From positions 1-32,257 of the forward strand of contig JAUYPV010000052.1 of the NCBI GenBank assembly GCA_030697555.1: a stretch of 32,257 bases of DNA, written 5' to 3'. Under the pieces are notes generated by a model, which was given only the letters and a program-made list of their open reading frames with translations, did not search any database and had not been told where the DNA came from. The stretch is from Hyphomonadaceae bacterium (GTDB lineage Bacteria; Pseudomonadota; Alphaproteobacteria; Caulobacterales; Hyphomonadaceae). A program made the translations under genes and the position numbers. Positions within the stretch are counted from its first letter, which is position 1, and every line of letters begins with the position of its first letter. Of the stretch, positions 32,123 through 32,257 are shown piece by piece.

Positions 32123-32257
32123 AGTCTGCTGCTGCATAACTCCGCTCAATTCCGCGCAAATCCCAACAGATCCAGCGCCGAGGCGGGGCGCGAGGTGTGG
32201 GACGGACAAATACTTATCCCCGCCCCCTCCGGGCCGGACTCACACTTGGGTCATGAG

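Larger units (their letters stand above)
31881..32257. other. gyrA upstream region, no gene recognised
   Basis: This 377-bp stretch contains the gyrA promoter, a DnaA-box-like TTTTCCACA (31974-31982), a 7-bp hairpin CGGCCGG/CCGGCCG (32103-32109 with 32116-32122) and a GC-rich right end. A 110-codon minus-strand frame (31877-32209) lacks family features and crosses the gyrA promoter. The right edge shows only a 4-codon frame, so any neighbouring gene lies beyond the window. Confidence 0.6.

Noticed and set aside
31877-32209. 110-codon minus-strand frame upstream of gyrA
   Set aside because: It crosses the gyrA promoter and overlaps the gyrA start in another frame; the sequence lacks domain or membrane features.
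1-32257. CRISPR arrays, prophage, insertion sequences, integrons or defence islands
   Set aside because: No regularly spaced repeats, transposase, integrase, phage structural or nuclease-defence genes were seen; gene content is core-chromosomal throughout.

Overview
The window reads as chromosome of a GC-rich alphaproteobacterium, most likely Caulobacterales or Hyphomonadaceae-like. That placement is inferred from protein content: an alphaproteobacterial-type nuo operon, the mfd/sdhE/recG/DUF502 neighbourhood, a gyrA-coaD-cyclophilin-cyclophilin cluster and a DUF6702-M1 peptidase pair. Two upstream regions also match the Caulobacter-type promoter (TTGAC-like, 10-14 nt, GCTANAWC). Almost all of it is housekeeping DNA. 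I see no CRISPR array, prophage, insertion sequence, toxin-antitoxin pair or recognisable defence island.

Layout. Positions 1-8581 (minus) are the front of the complex I operon in the order nuoA-B-C-D-E-(small membrane ORF)-F-G-H-I. Spacing is tight, there are several 1-14 bp overlaps, and nuoI runs off the left edge. Positions 8761-9843 (minus) hold a tRNA-Asp followed by a prolyl-4-hydroxylase-like 2OG-Fe(II) oxygenase. Positions 9938-13736 (minus) hold an orphan gspN-like gene, a DUF6702-like secreted protein and a secreted M1 aminopeptidase. The 367-bp gap at 13737-14103 contains no convincing gene but has two inverted repeats and possible promoters. Positions 14104-19929 (minus) are an AMACR-type CoA transferase/racemase, an SDR dehydrogenase, mfd and sdhE. 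A DUF3617-like lipocalin-sized secreted protein (minus) and a six-TM protein (plus) diverge at about 20.5 kb.

Positions 21269-25039 (plus) carry recG and two adjacent DUF6644-like membrane proteins. DUF502 (minus) and a DUF3089-like alpha/beta hydrolase homologue (plus) diverge at about 25.8 kb. Positions 27174-31880 (minus) are gyrA-coaD-secreted cyclophilin-cytoplasmic cyclophilin, and the last 377 bp are the gyrA upstream region.

Functional themes are respiration (complex I, plus the SdhE flavinylation factor for complex II), genome maintenance (Mfd, RecG, GyrA), acyl-CoA metabolism (AMACR-type enzyme, SDR) and envelope/periplasmic proteins (M1 peptidase, cyclophilin, GspN, DUF families). 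The points most worth a second look are the small membrane ORF translationally wedged between nuoE and nuoF, the DUF3089 protein whose nucleophile-elbow serine is replaced by glycine, a 14-bp tandem duplication on the mfd start codon, a structured intergenic element at 13.9 kb, a LiuR-like palindrome before the CoA-transferase gene, and a dyad repeat that supplies the stop codon of its neighbour. Family names and numbering comparisons come from memory and were not checked against databases.
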